Assembly: GCA_026075535.2 (NCBI GenBank)
Contig: AP026540.1
Coordinates: 9,486,001-9,550,000, forward strand
Reading direction: 5' to 3'
From: Tricholoma matsutake
Taxonomy: Eukaryota; Basidiomycota; Agaricomycetes; Agaricales; Tricholomataceae
DNA length: 64,000 bases
The notes under the pieces are model-generated. The model searched no databases. It had not been told where the DNA came from and saw only the letters and a program-made list of their open reading frames with translations. Positions 19,926 through 31,928 of the stretch are shown here, one piece after another (positions within the stretch are counted from its first letter, which is position 1; the number at the start of each line of letters is the position of its first letter). A program made the position numbers and the translations under genes.

Positions 19926-21221
19926 CTACAACTCAAATTTTGAATTGTTAGCTACATATGTCTTGAGGCAATCATGCAGTTGTTCAACACCAGCTGCAAG
20001 ATATAACTCTGCTTCCAACAACCTGGAGAGCAGGATGGCCTGCTTTTCCTTTGCTGTTGTCCTTACCTCAATGCCTCTTATTGCCTCTCCACTTCCACTT
20101 TCTCCTTTATCAACTCCTCGATGCCAGGCCGCAAGAGGAAGAAGCCGCCGACTCTTCAATCATTCCTTCCCCCCGATCCTCTACTGCTCTCCCCTTTCCC
20201 TTCACCGCTTTCCCAGATCCCAGCATGATGTCATCCACTTCCACTATCCCCACCGTCTCCTGCAGATTCTCCTCCTCCACAAATTCCACCTCATCTGATT
20301 CATTGCCACCATCATCCCCCAGCTGGTCCACCTGCTCCTCTTCCTCAGTTTCTGGTTTGGGTGATCGATTGTCTTCAGAGGTCGGAGAAGGTGGTGTATG
20401 AGATTGTGGCCATTTCGGGGATGGCTGTTCCTCACCGCATATTGTTGTTCCAACGTCATAGTCAGGTGTAGAAGCAAAGTCGATGGGGTCGGAGGCTGGA
20501 GATGACAGAGTTTTCAGGATGGTGACAATTGGGGGTGTTGGTGGGTGAGGAATGAATACAGGCCTTGTCCTGAGAGGAAGAGGCGGGGGCGGCAACAGCA
20601 GTAATGGCAGTGGAAGTAGCGAATCCAACTTAACATTTCCTTCCATAATTCCTTCCATCTGGTGCTTGTTTATAGTCGCCTGTCGTATGTGGAGTGGGGT
20701 TCCCTCCTCCAGTGGACTCTTGAACCTCACATGTCTATCATCACCCTCCTCGACATATCCACCAAGTGGAAGTGTGGGTGCCGGCATGCCATAGAATTGG
20801 GAAGATGGAATGAGTCCCCCCACAGAACCCTCTTGAAATTGGGGATGGATAGCTGGCAGTCTCATCATGGCTATTGGAACCTGAGGAGGTGCCAGTGTTT
20901 CAGGGAGGGTGGAGGTACTGGCGACCATCGATCTGCTCAGTTTCAGATGAGTTCTCAGTTTTGAAGATGGCTGAAATCCAGAATGAACCATCGGAGGCTC
21001 GATTTCAGCAGTAGAAAGAGTTAGCGGAGCTGTGTTGGGGTTGGGGACAGCAGATGTACTGCCATCTGAAGATAAGTCCAACTTTCAATGCTTTGTCAGT
21101 CTGGATGAGGGTTGGTAGTCCAGCATAGAGGGAGCAGGTTGTTTTGATTTCGGGACCACCTGAAAACCATGTAATTACAACTAAATTAGTATTACAATTC
21201 ACTTACCTTGATCTTTGGCAT
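19926..21221 (-). pseudogene. KDZ-block gene A: Pro/acidic-rich protein, left partner of a divergent pair
   Basis: Exon 1 is only 15 nt (21221-21207, MPKIK), followed by a 46-nt intron (GTAAGT...TTTTCAG) and a long exon from 21160. The protein is VVPKSKQPAPSMLDYQPSS, an in-frame TGA, KLDLSSDGSTSAVPN, long Ser/Pro-rich stretches (PLPLLLLPPPPLPLRTRP) and an acidic part (EEEEQVDQLGDDGGNESDEV). After a frame break near 20120 a helical tail follows (KEKQAILLSRLLEAELYLAA). Transcribed away from 21402, sharing a 180-bp upstream region with gene B. Family unknown; looks like a disordered regulatory or structural companion protein. Confidence 0.6.
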
Positions 21222-21401
21222 TGGAATATTGGTTTCAGGGATGTTTGAATTGTTTTAGTACACAAGTTCTCAATCGATCAATTGACTTACCATGTGGTTC
21301 CAATTGGATTCTCGCAAACAATACCGATCCAGTACTTCAACATTGTTCACTCAATCAATTAACAATACTTTGCCCTTCAGCTTTGGATATCAACTCTGCA
21401 A
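21222..21401. promoter_or_regulatory. Shared divergent upstream region of genes A and B
   Basis: Only 180 bp separate the two start codons, so both promoters must lie here or inside the genes. No TATA box or motif stands out. Inference from gene layout. Confidence 0.4.
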
Positions 21402-24040
21402 ATGCCTTCCTACAATCAAGTTGCTGAATCTTACATCAATGACATCCTCCCTTCCATTCAACCACATCTCCATTGATCTGTCACAAAGGCCATCTTCGGA
21501 GGTGATGAAGATCTTTTACTACTCCTTCAAGAACTTCCAAGCTCACCAGTATGTCTGTTAACTATCCAAATTTCATCCTATAATGTATCATTTCTATCAA
21601 ATCAGGGATTGAATACCCTCGTCAGGCAACAGTTGTTGGTATGGATTGACGAGTGCAAGCTGGAGATTGTTCTTCTACAACATGGCTGAGGCTATACAGT
21701 AAATGAGGAAAAATTGAAGAGTTGGATTGTACGTTAACTCAATTTACCTGTCAATGAGTTTCTAACTGTACTTCCTAGTACACTACTTCATCGGGTGCTC
21801 AAGATGTACTGGAATGTGAGGGAGATGGCAGATATGACTTTGTCCCATCTTGTCTGCTCATCAGCGCGGCCTTGCAGCTTGACCGACCTGATACTCAAGG
21901 AATGGAAGTTGACTTTGGCAAGATAAAGTGGGACGACCCCTTGTTGTGGTACCACCCGATGCTTTCAGAGGAGGGCAGCAGTACTCGGGAGTGGTTTTCA
22001 GAAGGGCATCAGACACCAGGTAGGTTTCACTCAGTTTAGCTTGAATTATCTACATATTGAATCACATATAGTACCTCGTGCAGTTCGGAACAGAGTAGCT
22101 GCCTCTACAATAAATCCAATCGTCATCCCAGGCAACATCCAGATTCATTCGAGGGATGAAATGTTGCAAATTATTCCCCCACCGCCCACTTCAACTGGCC
22201 CGGCTTCAAGTCATTGTAGCCTTCCTTTGGCCAGAATGACAGTCGATCCATCAACACAATACCAGCTTTTGAAAATGACTCCCATGGGACGGAGGAGCCA
22301 TTCACAGACTTGTATCAAAAGCAGTGAGTATGTGAACGACTCTTCTGATGAGATAAAGGAAGAGGCCTGGTTGGAAGAAGCAGGAGAGAGAGGGTGGAGC
22401 AGGATGAAGAAGGTGGATGTTAAAGGAAAGCAGAAGGATACAGCAGAGGTGATGGATGTGGATTCGGAGGAGGTCGACCAGCCTGCGGAGGGGTCATCAC
22501 AACCCTCAAGAAGATCACAACCCAAGGCAACAACATCAAAATCAAGCATGAAGCCTGGAACAGAGACCATGCATCCGCCGAATTTGGGCAACACGGAGGC
22601 TTGTGCAAGGTGTGTGAAGCTGGAGGTGAGATGCGTGTATGCGGGCAACACCGCTTGTTTGTCATGTCGAGGTTGCAAGCAGAAGTGTACAAAGGTTGTT
22701 GGGGAGTGGCGGACAAGAGGGAAAGCGACAGTGACGAAGGAAGGAAAGACACAGGTCATCAAGTCAGAACCAAGAGCAACCCCAACAACACCTGCATTGG
22801 GTGATGAAAACATGTTGGAACCCTCCCCATTGAACCCAAGCCTACACCGATCAACCAGGACCCAAAGCACTTCAAGGCCACCTGAGGCAGCTAAGGCTTC
22901 ATCAACCCCAAGCAGGGGATCGACGCCAAAGCCACCAGTGACACCAAAGAGAGGGACGACTTCAAAACCAACAAGGGCAGCAGTGGCGACACCAAAGGCA
23001 AAAGGAAAAGCAAAGCCAAGAAGTAGATCCAAGTCAAAATCCAGGAAGACGGATGAGGACAAAGCCATGTCGGATGGTGGAGAGACTTGCTGAGGGAGTC
23101 CAGGGGTGGTAACAGTGCATCCATTGGGGCAGGTACCATCGGAGTACCTTTACTTTGTAAATCAGAAAGGGGAACAGGTCAGTGAGGCTGTCCGAGTTGT
23201 CAACAATGGTGAGGCGAGTGTTGAGGGAGAAATGGCAATAGTGCAACAGCTTCAATGGGAGAATAACTGACTGACTAAGGAGGTCACAGAGATGCGAGAG
23301 GAGATGAGGAAGATGAAGGAGATGATGGTAGCAATGGAAATGAGCCAAAGGGTGCTTATCAGCAACCACAATGCCCATACTGCACTCCTGGAACAGCATC
23401 AGCAAACATTGACCAAAGTCATGTCCCAACCTACAATGCCCTCCGACTGCTGAACACCTGAGGATGGAGGTGCCATGGAGAGTCTCAGCATGCCACCATC
23501 CTGCTTTTTGTCATCACCCTATTCCTCACATTCTATGAACATTGTCCCATATCCCTCCCCTTATCCCCCTAATGATTTCACATCACCCGTTATCACTCCG
23601 AGGAGTTCAAGAGTCTTCAACGACATTATTCAGCCCAGCATGTTACAGCTGAACAAACTCAGGATTACACCAAGTCCGAATCCTTCCAGTCAGTATCATC
23701 AAACCTCTGATGCTGCAATAGGGAAGAACGACCTGTTGCGGGACCATCCCATGCAGCTTTGGCGAGTGGACAGGATGTACGAGAGATGGCTTCACAAGTG
23801 GTAGCCCCGGAGGTTGCATTGAATACCATGCCAGAGGTTGAGAATGTAGATGAGAGTGATGGCGCAATAACAAAGGAACAGGAGGCCGAGAGACCTAGGA
23901 TGGTCATGCCCAGGATAATGGAATCTCTGGTGTCAGGAATGGAAGATGAATATGATAGAGATTCTTTTGCCATGGCAATCAATGAATCCGATGAAGAATT
24001 GGACAGGGATCATCAGTATAACTGGGAAACATTACTGTAG
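21402..24040 (+). pseudogene. KDZ-block gene B: zinc-cluster protein with five in-frame TGAs
   Basis: Exons 21402-21548, 21606-21728, 21779-22019 and 22072 onward join in phase through GT-AG introns. Start MPSYNQVAESYINDILPS. Conserved-looking N-terminal part (TKAIFGGDEDLLLLLQ, RQQLLVWIDECKLEIVLLQ, FGKIKWDDPLLWYHPM). A basic middle holds a seven-cysteine cluster at about 22605-22692 with spacing C-x2-C-x6-C-x7-C-x2-C-x2-C-x3-C, reminiscent of fungal Zn2Cys6 clusters, so DNA binding is plausible. A Lys/Ser/Pro-rich linker follows, then a coiled coil (TKEVTEMREEMRKMKEMM) and an acidic tail. TGAs interrupt at 21474, 21687, 23091, 23268 and 23451, with a frameshift before 23800. Confidence 0.7.
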
Positions 24041-24119
24041 TATTAAAATGATTATTGTCAACAGCTTTGGTAAGATAGGCATTCATGGATTACTGCATGC
24101 AAACTAGTACATAACTGAT

Positions 24120-24930
24120 GTGACAAAATGATGACCAGAGAAAACGACCCAACAAAATGACCTGACAACATGACCTGACAAAATGACCCAACATGATCTC
24201 ATGAAATGACCCAACAAAATGACCCAATGACCTGACAAAATGACCCGACAAAATGACCCAACACAATGAACCGACAACATGACCCGACAAAATGTCGGGT
24301 CATCTAGTGTCGGGTCATCTTGTGTCGGGTCATCTATTGTTGGGTCACAATACTTATTTGGTCAATTTGTCGGGTCCTTTAGTCAGGTCATTTTGTCACA
24401 TCCTCAGGTTACTTGGCTAGGTGATCATTTTGTCGGGTCATTTTGTTGGGCCATCCAGTGTTGGGTTATCTAGTGTCAGGTCGGTTTTGTTGGGTCATTT
24501 TGTCAGGTCATCAGGCCATTTTGCCAGGCGATCAGTTTGTCGGGTTGTTTTGTCAGGTCATCATTGGGTCCAGTCATTTCATCGGATCATTTTGTCAGGT
24601 CATCTAATGGCGGGTCATTTTGTTGGGTCATTTTGTTGGGTCATTTTGTTGGGTCATTTTGTCGGGCCATCCAGTGTTGGGTCAGCTACTGTCAGGTCAG
24701 TTTTGTCGGGTCATGTTGTCAGGTCATCGGGTCATTTTGTCAGGTGATCAGTTTGTCGGGTCGTTTTGTCGGGTCATCTACTGTCGGGTCATTTTGTCGG
24801 GTCATTTTGTCGGGTCATTTTGTTGGGTCATTTTGTTGGGTCATTTTGTTGGGTCATTTTGTTGGGTCATTTTGTTGGGTCATTTTGTTGGGTCATTTTG
24901 TTGGGTCATTTTGTTGGGTGGTTTGTCTAT
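24120..24930. repeat. Palindromic array of a 13-bp unit (GGGTCATTTTGTC)
   Basis: Left of about 24290 the units read in one orientation (GACCCGACAAAAT); right of it they read in the other. The centre is GACCCGACA-AAA-TGTCGGGTC. The right part (24600-24930) is very regular, with over 20 copies. Unspaced, so not CRISPR. It fills the gap between the convergent genes B and C. Hydrophobic frames here (GSFCWVILLGHFV) are repeat artefacts. Confidence 0.85.
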
Positions 24931-25144
24931 AGTGAATGCTCGAAAATTCCAAACAAAGACCACTATGCTTGTCTGGATACTATTCTATGTTTACATTTTC
25001 CTTCCCTTTTGTTTCTTCATCTCTGCCTTCTTTGGAATTATCTTTAAATTAGGCTGCTCACTTATTGGTACTGGTTTTTCAGTTGTGTTTCGAGTAGACC
25101 CCCTTTGAGGGGGCTTCAAAACTGCAGGACATTTCAATTATTCA

Positions 25145-27216
25145 TCATCTTGGACAAAATAGACCAAGCTTACCCAATGACTGTGAATGAGCAGGCACAT
25201 CGATAGAAACTTTTGGCTTCTTCTTCGGTGGTTCCTTTATCTTCTCAGCCAACCTCAATTTCATCACCTTTCCTTTCTGCATCATCTCTGGTTCTTGCTG
25301 ATCCCCCCCCTGAATCTCATACTCATTTGTTGCAGTGTTGGCACTCTTCCCAGCATCCACAGCCCTACCAGTCTGTTTGCTTAAAGGTTGCATCATACTC
25401 TTTTGAACAAGTTCCGTTGCCAGGCTGAGCTTCTGCCGTTTCCTAACTGGATGCATCTTGCTATTTCTGGAATTTCCTGTGATCAGAATTGGTGTCTTGC
25501 TTGGCCCAACCTTCGGTTGTCTGGACTGCATTACATCTTCCTCTTCCGATGACTCCATCTGATTGACCAATGTGAAATCAAACACTTCACCCGATTCCTC
25601 AACCTCGTTTAATGTGGGAGCCCTCCATTTATGCCTTCTTGAATCTGGAACAATATGGTCAGTCCACCTTTCCTCAGGCTTCTCCACCCTCTTTTCCTTG
25701 CCTTTACCCTCCCTCTCACTCTTCTTGGTCCTTGGGCGGCTTGGGCGGCTTGGTGTTTTGGCATCGGAATCAGCATCGGAATCAGAATCGGAATCAGAAT
25801 CATCTCTTGATCTCTTCTTTCCCTTCAATTTTTTGTCCTGATAGAATTTGAAACCGAAACCATTGCTTTCCTGATTAGAGTATCAAAATGTCAAAATCTC
25901 CTTGATCTGGTGGTCCTTCATAAGCTTGAAACCATCAGGAACCTGATCCTCCCCAAAGTACTTATTTGCATCTTCAATGAACGACATCCAAGGAGGGATT
26001 GCATGTTCATTACTGCAAGCCAGACCTGACAAGTCATCCGGGATGAGAATGAACAAATGATTGCCAACCCACTCACGATATGCTGACCCAACATATGACC
26101 TGATTAATGCTTTCTTATCCATCCCTTTGCTTGGCCAGTCAGTCAGCTCAGGAAGCAATGGATTCCTGTTGGCATCCGTATCCAACTGAACATATGGCTT
26201 TCGACTTGAGGTTCCAATAGGAACTTGGAACTTTGCTTCTTCAGCTGCAGCTAACAAAAGACAATTATTTTGAATCTTTCCAATGAGAAATTATCCATTT
26301 ACAATACATCTCCTTTGCATGCATGTTTAGAAGCCCCATGATTGGCTTGGTATCCCAATCTTTGTTTGCTTGGAAGAAAGACTTCCCTCCGAGATCTCCC
26401 ATAAATTCATGCCTACAAAGAAAAAGGTTTAACTGGCAGAAACAAATTCAGACAGTGAACAGACTTAATGCATTCGTGACAAGTACTCCATTCACTTCCT
26501 TGTGGCATGTTAATACCAAACAGTCCATTCCACAAGACTTTTTCATTTGCTTGCAGAAGGACTTCACATGCTTATGAGCCTGTTTTGCATTCCTGTTCTG
26601 CATTAGTATTGATAATACCAATATTCAACGTGAATGACCTACCTTGCTTGCTCCTCAGCTGGGGGACCCATTCGATTCCATATATCGGCCAGGTCCTCCA
26701 TCTTCCTTTTCTCTGCTTCCGATGTCTTCCTCCAAAGGTTACTCAACTCCTTCTGGTATGTGCCAAATGCCTTTTGATTGTCCGCCTTGCATGAAGTATC
26801 TTCTACCCATCCACCCATTTTTCCTTGAATCGTTTCCTTTAACTCCCCTTTTGCCTGAACGCCGAGAACCCTTCTACCCATCCATTTCTTGATCCCCTTA
26901 AATTTCTTGGACGATTCTCTAGTTCTTCCATATGTATGGAACCAAGCATATACACCCTGTTCAAAAATGCCCTGTTCAAAGGTGTTGCAAAATACTTTCC
27001 AATTCATGAACTGACCTTCTTCCTCAACTCCTTATCCTCCCTAGACCAGTGGGGATTCTTTTTCTTCATTTTGTCATAAACTTTCTGACCAATTCTGTTC
27101 TGCTGTGAACAATCTCCCTCTCGCCATTGTTCCTTTCTGGCTTCTAGGATTTCCACATCTTCCCCTGTCAGCTTAAAGTGGACGAGTTCGGGAGGAACAT
27201 GGGCTTCAGCTGGCAT
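25145..27216 (-). pseudogene. KDZ-block gene C: expanded mushroom family protein
   Basis: Start MPAEAHVPPELVHFKLTGED at 27216; exon 1 ends at 27016. Introns with good borders separate exons carrying GIFEQGVYAWFHTYGRTR, ADIWNRMGPPAEEQAR, AKQAHKHVKSFCKQMKKSC, HEFMGDLGGKSFF-like, and AAEEAKFQVPIGTSSRKPYV plus GNHLFILIPDDLSGLACS. An in-frame TGA at 25883-25885 precedes a basic/acidic tail (KGKKRSRDDSDSDSDSD). The opening and the WNRMGPP motif match a family found in many copies in Agaricomycetes next to mobile elements; its role is unknown. Divergent from the Myb/SANT gene to the right. Confidence 0.7.
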
Positions 27217-27309
27217 AGTGTATAGTGATGTAATGTATGTGATGTGATGGTGGATAAGTGTATTTTTGGCGTTGTGGTATTGAAACAAGTACAAATCAGG
27301 ATGCAGGGG

Positions 27310-28100
27310 AAATCATTTCATTATGGAATCAATTATACCAATCATTGTCGATTATGGTCGATCATGGTTGATCAATTTTGATCATTGTTGATCATTGTTG
27401 ATCATTAATTAATCCATCGATCCTGAGTCTTGAAAAGCCCCTAATTGTATGAGTCCAGTCACTGATCACACATATTGACCAATATGCTCCAAGGAATGCT
27501 CAGAAATGCTCAGAAATCATATCAGTGATCATTTGAAGACCAATCTTTCAGTTTAATCAAACCACTTGTCAACTTTCTTTTTGTCACCTAGTATGAAGTC
27601 ATATATTCAAGTCAGTTGGCATCACTTCTAGATAGTTTGGTTGTAAAAAGGCATAAGAAAAAAAGCACTGTCTAAATCATAAATCCCCATAATATACATT
27701 CTTCAAAGATAAGATGAGATCATGAGGAACAAGTGTCATTGGTTGTTTCATGGTTAGAAGTTTCTGATCTAATGTAAATTGCAGTTCGTACATCACCATC
27801 TACTTACGTTCTGAACAAAGCAAAACTTGGAGTTTTTGAGTTAAAACCTTAAATTCTTAACATGTCTAACAATGTATTCAGAACTTATGGAGTTAGAATA
27901 TTGTACAAATGTCATTTGTGTGATAGACTTGATACGTCATGATTGTGCAGTCACATGATAGCCACTAAATCTCCCTACCATCTTCTTCAATACTACTTGA
28001 ATACTACTACTACTACTACTAGCTTTGCATTCTTTGACCTGACATTTTGACCAGTTTTTTAACGTTTACCTGACTTTGTTGACTTGCACCTAACTATCAT
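27310..28100. other. Intergenic with GTTGATCATT repeats; no gene
   Basis: Contains a short run of TTGATCATTG repeats (27350-27410) and a (TAC)n run near 28005. No supported coding sequence. Confidence 0.4.
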
Positions 28101-28181
28101 GTGACTGAGAAATTTCCTTTTTTACAGAGGGTAACCTGCCGGCGGGTGCCAAAAGACTTCGTTCTCTGCCTCCCTCCCGCA

Positions 28182-29531
28182 ATGTCTCTAGGTTTCGATT
28201 ATATGCCAATTGATAATCTACATCAACACATTCTTCACTACGCAGCTGCTGCTGTACAGATCTGTCTCCCTATCCTTATGGATGTGCTCCCCTCCATCAA
28301 TGCTGATGATGCCACAACATCCGAAGCAGTGAAGAGTCAAGCGAAGAAGTGGTCAGATCAAGAAATTGAAGACCTCGTTGCTTTCTTGTACAACTGCCCA
28401 GCTCTCCAGGGAACTTCAAGCCAGTTGTCTGGACAGCAGCTAAACTGCATCTTGACACCAAGCACCCACATTCTCTGCGAACAATAGCTGCCATCAAAGC
28501 CAAGTTTACTATGGTGCATGATATAATCATTCTACATCCTTTTCCTCCATTTTACTATTCTACTAGTATAAAGATATGTACAGGGTGGTTGAGGATTACT
28601 ATGGAAGGTTGGGAATGGGTGCAATGCCTGCTGGATCAGGTATCTGGGCACAAACGAGTGCCAAGCTTCAACATTACAAGGATTTTGAGAAGAATTTAGG
28701 GAAGGAACAGGTATGTTCCTGTTATATTGTTATTTTCATATGTATCTAACCTTCAAATCACAGAAAAGGTACTGTCGTCAGCTCCTCAATGCATCATTTC
28801 CACAATATGCGAAAATGCAAGTGATCATGGAGAAATCTATCGCGAAAGGTCAATTTGCACACAGGGGCACTGCCCAAGCCCCCCCCAACCTCTTGATTGA
28901 TGGGAATGGTGAGGTTAATGAGACTGGGCATGCTGCCCCTTTGTCTTCAACCAGGATCATCTTTCCTGCCACACAAGACGGCTTGACTTTCATGGATGTT
29001 GTTGATCCAGCCCTCCCATCAACATTGTCATGTCCTTTACTAGGCCAACTACCTGCAACAGCCTCATCTTTGCTCTCTATCCTATCAGTCCCGACAACAA
29101 CTCCATCCTCAGCCCCTCTTGCTTTGGCATTCTCACAGCCCCCTTCACATCCCCTTATGTCAGCATTCTCACAGCCCCCTGCTTCGGCATCTTCGCATCC
29201 CCCTACGTCAGCATCCTCACATCCCCCTACCCCGGCATCAGCTCCTAGAATGCCCTCAGTGAAATCGAAGTCATTGGGAAAATGCAAATGGGCATCAGGG
29301 GATGATCACATGCCCGATCGGCCACCATCCAAAACTGCTTCAAAGCCACAATCAAGTGCAACGACATTGACAAAGACCAATACAAGCATCTCTGCTCTTG
29401 TTGGAGCAACTGGGGCCATCAACAATCTTAATACGACTATGCAACAAAGCCTGTTTCAATCGGATGCGCGGCAAATTGAGTTGGCAATGGAGCTGATCAA
29501 AAATGCAGACCATATTGATGATAATGAATGA
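28182..29531 (+). pseudogene. PIF/Harbinger-associated Myb/SANT-like DNA-binding protein
   Basis: From ATG 28182 (MSLGFDYMPIDN). A SANT-like domain starts KKWSDQEIEDLVAFLYN, then shifts frame by one base at about 28410 into NFKPVVWTAAKLHLDT and AAIKAKFTMVHD. An exon with MGAMPAGSGIW-type sequence and another with RYCRQLLNASFPQYAKMQ and AKGQFAHRGT follow. The pattern W...L..Y/FL.......FKP.VW..A matches Myb/SANT partners of Harbinger transposases. A long Ser/Pro linker and a helical C-terminus (QIELAMELIKNAD) end at 29531. Convergent with the transposase fragment at 29690-30100. The frameshift suggests a relic. Confidence 0.7.
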
Positions 29532-29689
29532 GGTGCTCTTTCATTCTATTATAGCAATAATCCAAATGCTGCCGGTAGTCTCATAGCCATGTCTGATGTG
29601 CAGTGGGAAAATACATTGCGTTATGCTCTCCAAACAATCTTGAAGCCAGCTGTATCCTAAATTTTTGTACACTAACTGTACTGTACACT

Positions 29690-30100
29690 GTATTACTCTA
29701 CACCTGTATTGTACAAAATTTCATCAATGTCGTCACTGGCCTCGCATTCTCGCAAAATCACCTGATAGCTATTCCACATTGACTGTGCAATCTTGTTTTG
29801 CCAACCCACAACCGCCCCATTTGGGATGTTGTCTTCTATATTGCTGGCTTGTCACACAAAGCCATCACCAGTGTGGCCACCTTGGTTTGGGTATTCTTCA
29901 CTTTCAAGTTCTTCTTCGTGAGGATCATGAATGCGAATAAAATTATGTATAGCACACAATGCTGCTGGAATTTGTGCTTGGATTGTCATGTCATATTCTG
30001 GGCCAATCAAAAGTATGCGAAAGCGCTTCTTGAGAACTCCAAAAATGTGCTCGATTACATTTCTTGCCTGAGTGTGACGCTGTCATTACAAAGTTACCTG
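29690..30100 (-). pseudogene. PIF/Harbinger transposase, C-terminal fragment
   Basis: On the minus strand: RHTQARNVIEHIFGVLKKRF, which holds the third catalytic acid (E of the VIE.IFGVLK motif of DDE_4 transposases), then YDMTIQAQIPAALCAIHNFI and QNKIAQSMWNSYQVIL. A TGA at 29852-29854 sits where relatives have Arg. The two catalytic Asp regions upstream are missing; the sequence switches abruptly to KDZ-type sequence at about 30100. Confidence 0.8.
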
Positions 30101-30102
30101 AG

Positions 30103-31123
30103 ACAGGTTGGTGGTGTCCCGACAATGACCGAGCAAATCGAAATTACTAAAAAACAAAGTCGGCTTCTCACAAGAATCTTGGATCATCAGAGGAAAGCAA
30201 ATCACTTTCTCTGACCTGACTCATCATCAGAAAATATCAGTTCCTCCTATGAGCCCTCCAAAGTCTTCGTCACTGATGATGATGGTGAGATTGATCTAAT
30301 CTCTTGCCCTGTTTCATCCAACCCATTCAATGATGTGGGATCGGGGAACAGGCCTGATACTTCTGTCATTGCATTGCCATCATCTCTGACCGCCAAAGCA
30401 ATCAGAGAGAGAGGGCTGGAGGAGCTGGCAAAGCTTGAGACAGAACTTCGGAGTGGGCAGTGCAACAACAACCTCAAAGGGATCAGGCTCATGCTGGGAA
30501 AGAAAGCTTTCTTGTTCATTATGAAGATCCGACCCAAGGGACCTAAAACAGGAAAAACAAAATCTTGGGATGGTATTCACTCTACCGACCAGGCCTTACA
30601 ACTCTATGCTCAAAACTATCAGGCTGGTAGGGAAGCCCTGGTGTCATCGGGAGCTTCAAAAGAAAAGCTAGATCAATTCCAAATCCTTGATCAGAGCCAT
30701 CTAAAGACAAGTACTACATTGATAAACCCAAAGGAGTCTGGATGGAAGCATGATTCATTGCCATGGTTCTGGTATATGGATGTCGAGGGTGACAGTTTGT
30801 CATCTAATTATATGAAAGAATGTGAGTGGATGAAAGATTGACTGATGTGTAAAACTAAAGATATATATGTAGTTCACCGGGTGAACTGGCTGAGAGCAAA
30901 AGCAGCATTTGAACGAGTGATGGAGGAAAACACCCTTGTTCGGTATGAGATGAAATGGACAACAGCATACTTCAATCATCAGGCAGCAGAGTGGAGGAAG
31001 AGAAAAGCGGCTGATTACTCTCATGGACATAAGATCTATGCTGCACAACAGGAGGCGATGTGGGAGGATTTTGCTAATACAGCAAGGAAGTCATTTATTA
31101 GATTGGGGGTGAATATTGATTAG
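30103..31123 (+). pseudogene. KDZ transposase, C-terminal region
   Basis: Reads EQIEITKKQSRLLTR, then an in-frame TGA at 30212-30214, then PDSSSENISSSYEPS, LAKLETELRSGQCNNNLKGI, LGKKAFLFIMKIRPKGPKT, SWDGIHSTDQALQLYAQNY, DSLPWFWYMDVEGDSLSSN. A 51-nt intron (30822-30872, GTGAGT...TGTAG) joins NYMKE to FHRVNWLRAKAAF, followed by YEMKWTTAYFNHQAAEW and a His-Lys-Ile-Tyr-Ala end. This is the characteristic C-terminus of mushroom KDZ (Kyakuja-Dileera-Zisupton) transposases. The CxC2 domain and catalytic core are absent, replaced by the Harbinger relic, so no transposase is made from this copy. Confidence 0.85.
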
Positions 31124-31131
31124 AGTAGTAG

Positions 31132-31805
31132 TACATAAGTGTCCCGACCCGACACTAGATGACCCGACACTAGATAACCCAATAAAATGACCCGACAAAA
31201 TGACCCGGTGAAATGGCCAGATAAGTATTCCGACCCGACACTAGATGACCTGACACTAGATGACCCGATAAATGACCTGACAAAATGACCCAACACAATG
31301 ACCCAACAAAATGACCCGACAAAATGATCACCTGACAAAATGACCTGATGACCTGACAAAATGACCCGACAAAATGACCCGACACAATGAGCCAACACCA
31401 GATGACCCGACACTATGACCTGATAAATGACTCGTTTTGTCGGGTCATCTGGTGTTGGGTCATTTTGTCGGGTCATTTTGTTGGGTCATTTTGTCGGGTC
31501 ATTTTGTTGGGTTGTTTGTCGGGTCATCTAGTGTCGGGTCGCTTTGGTCGGGTCATTGTGTCGGGTCATTTTGTTGGATCATCTTGTCGGGTCATCTACT
31601 GTCGGGTCATTTTGTTGGGTCATTTTGTTGGGTCATTTTGTTGGGTCATTTTGTTGGGTCATTTTGTCGGGTCATCTTGTCGGGTCATTGCATCGGGTCA
31701 TTTTGTCAGATCATCTGGTTGGGTCATCTACTGTTGGGTCATCTGGTGTCGGGTCGGAATACTTATCTGGCCATTTTGTTGGGTCATTTTGTTGGATTGA
31801 TCTCA
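31132..31805. repeat. Second palindromic 13-bp array
   Basis: Same unit and same arm-reversal as 24120-24930, centre near 31430. The outer arms also match in reverse (AGATAAGTATTCCGACCCG at about 31220 against CGGGTCGGAATACTTATCT at about 31755). It lies between the KDZ transposase end and the convergent gene D. Confidence 0.85.
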
Positions 31806-31928
31806 CTTTCATTTTGCAGGGTGGTTTTATATTGTTGTAATTGTTTCACATACATTCGAATATCTTTCATGGTCCAAATGTAAATAATGATGATCCAATA
31901 TATAATTCCATAGGTAAGTCTCTCTCCA

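Noticed and set aside
24120..24930. CRISPR-like regular repeat array
   Set aside because: Units are contiguous without spacers, palindromic overall, and in a fungal transposon context.
24421..25108. Overlapping frames of GSFCWVILLGHFV repeats, membrane-protein-like
   Set aside because: Produced by the 13-bp array read in three frames; 13 is not a multiple of three, so all frames cycle.
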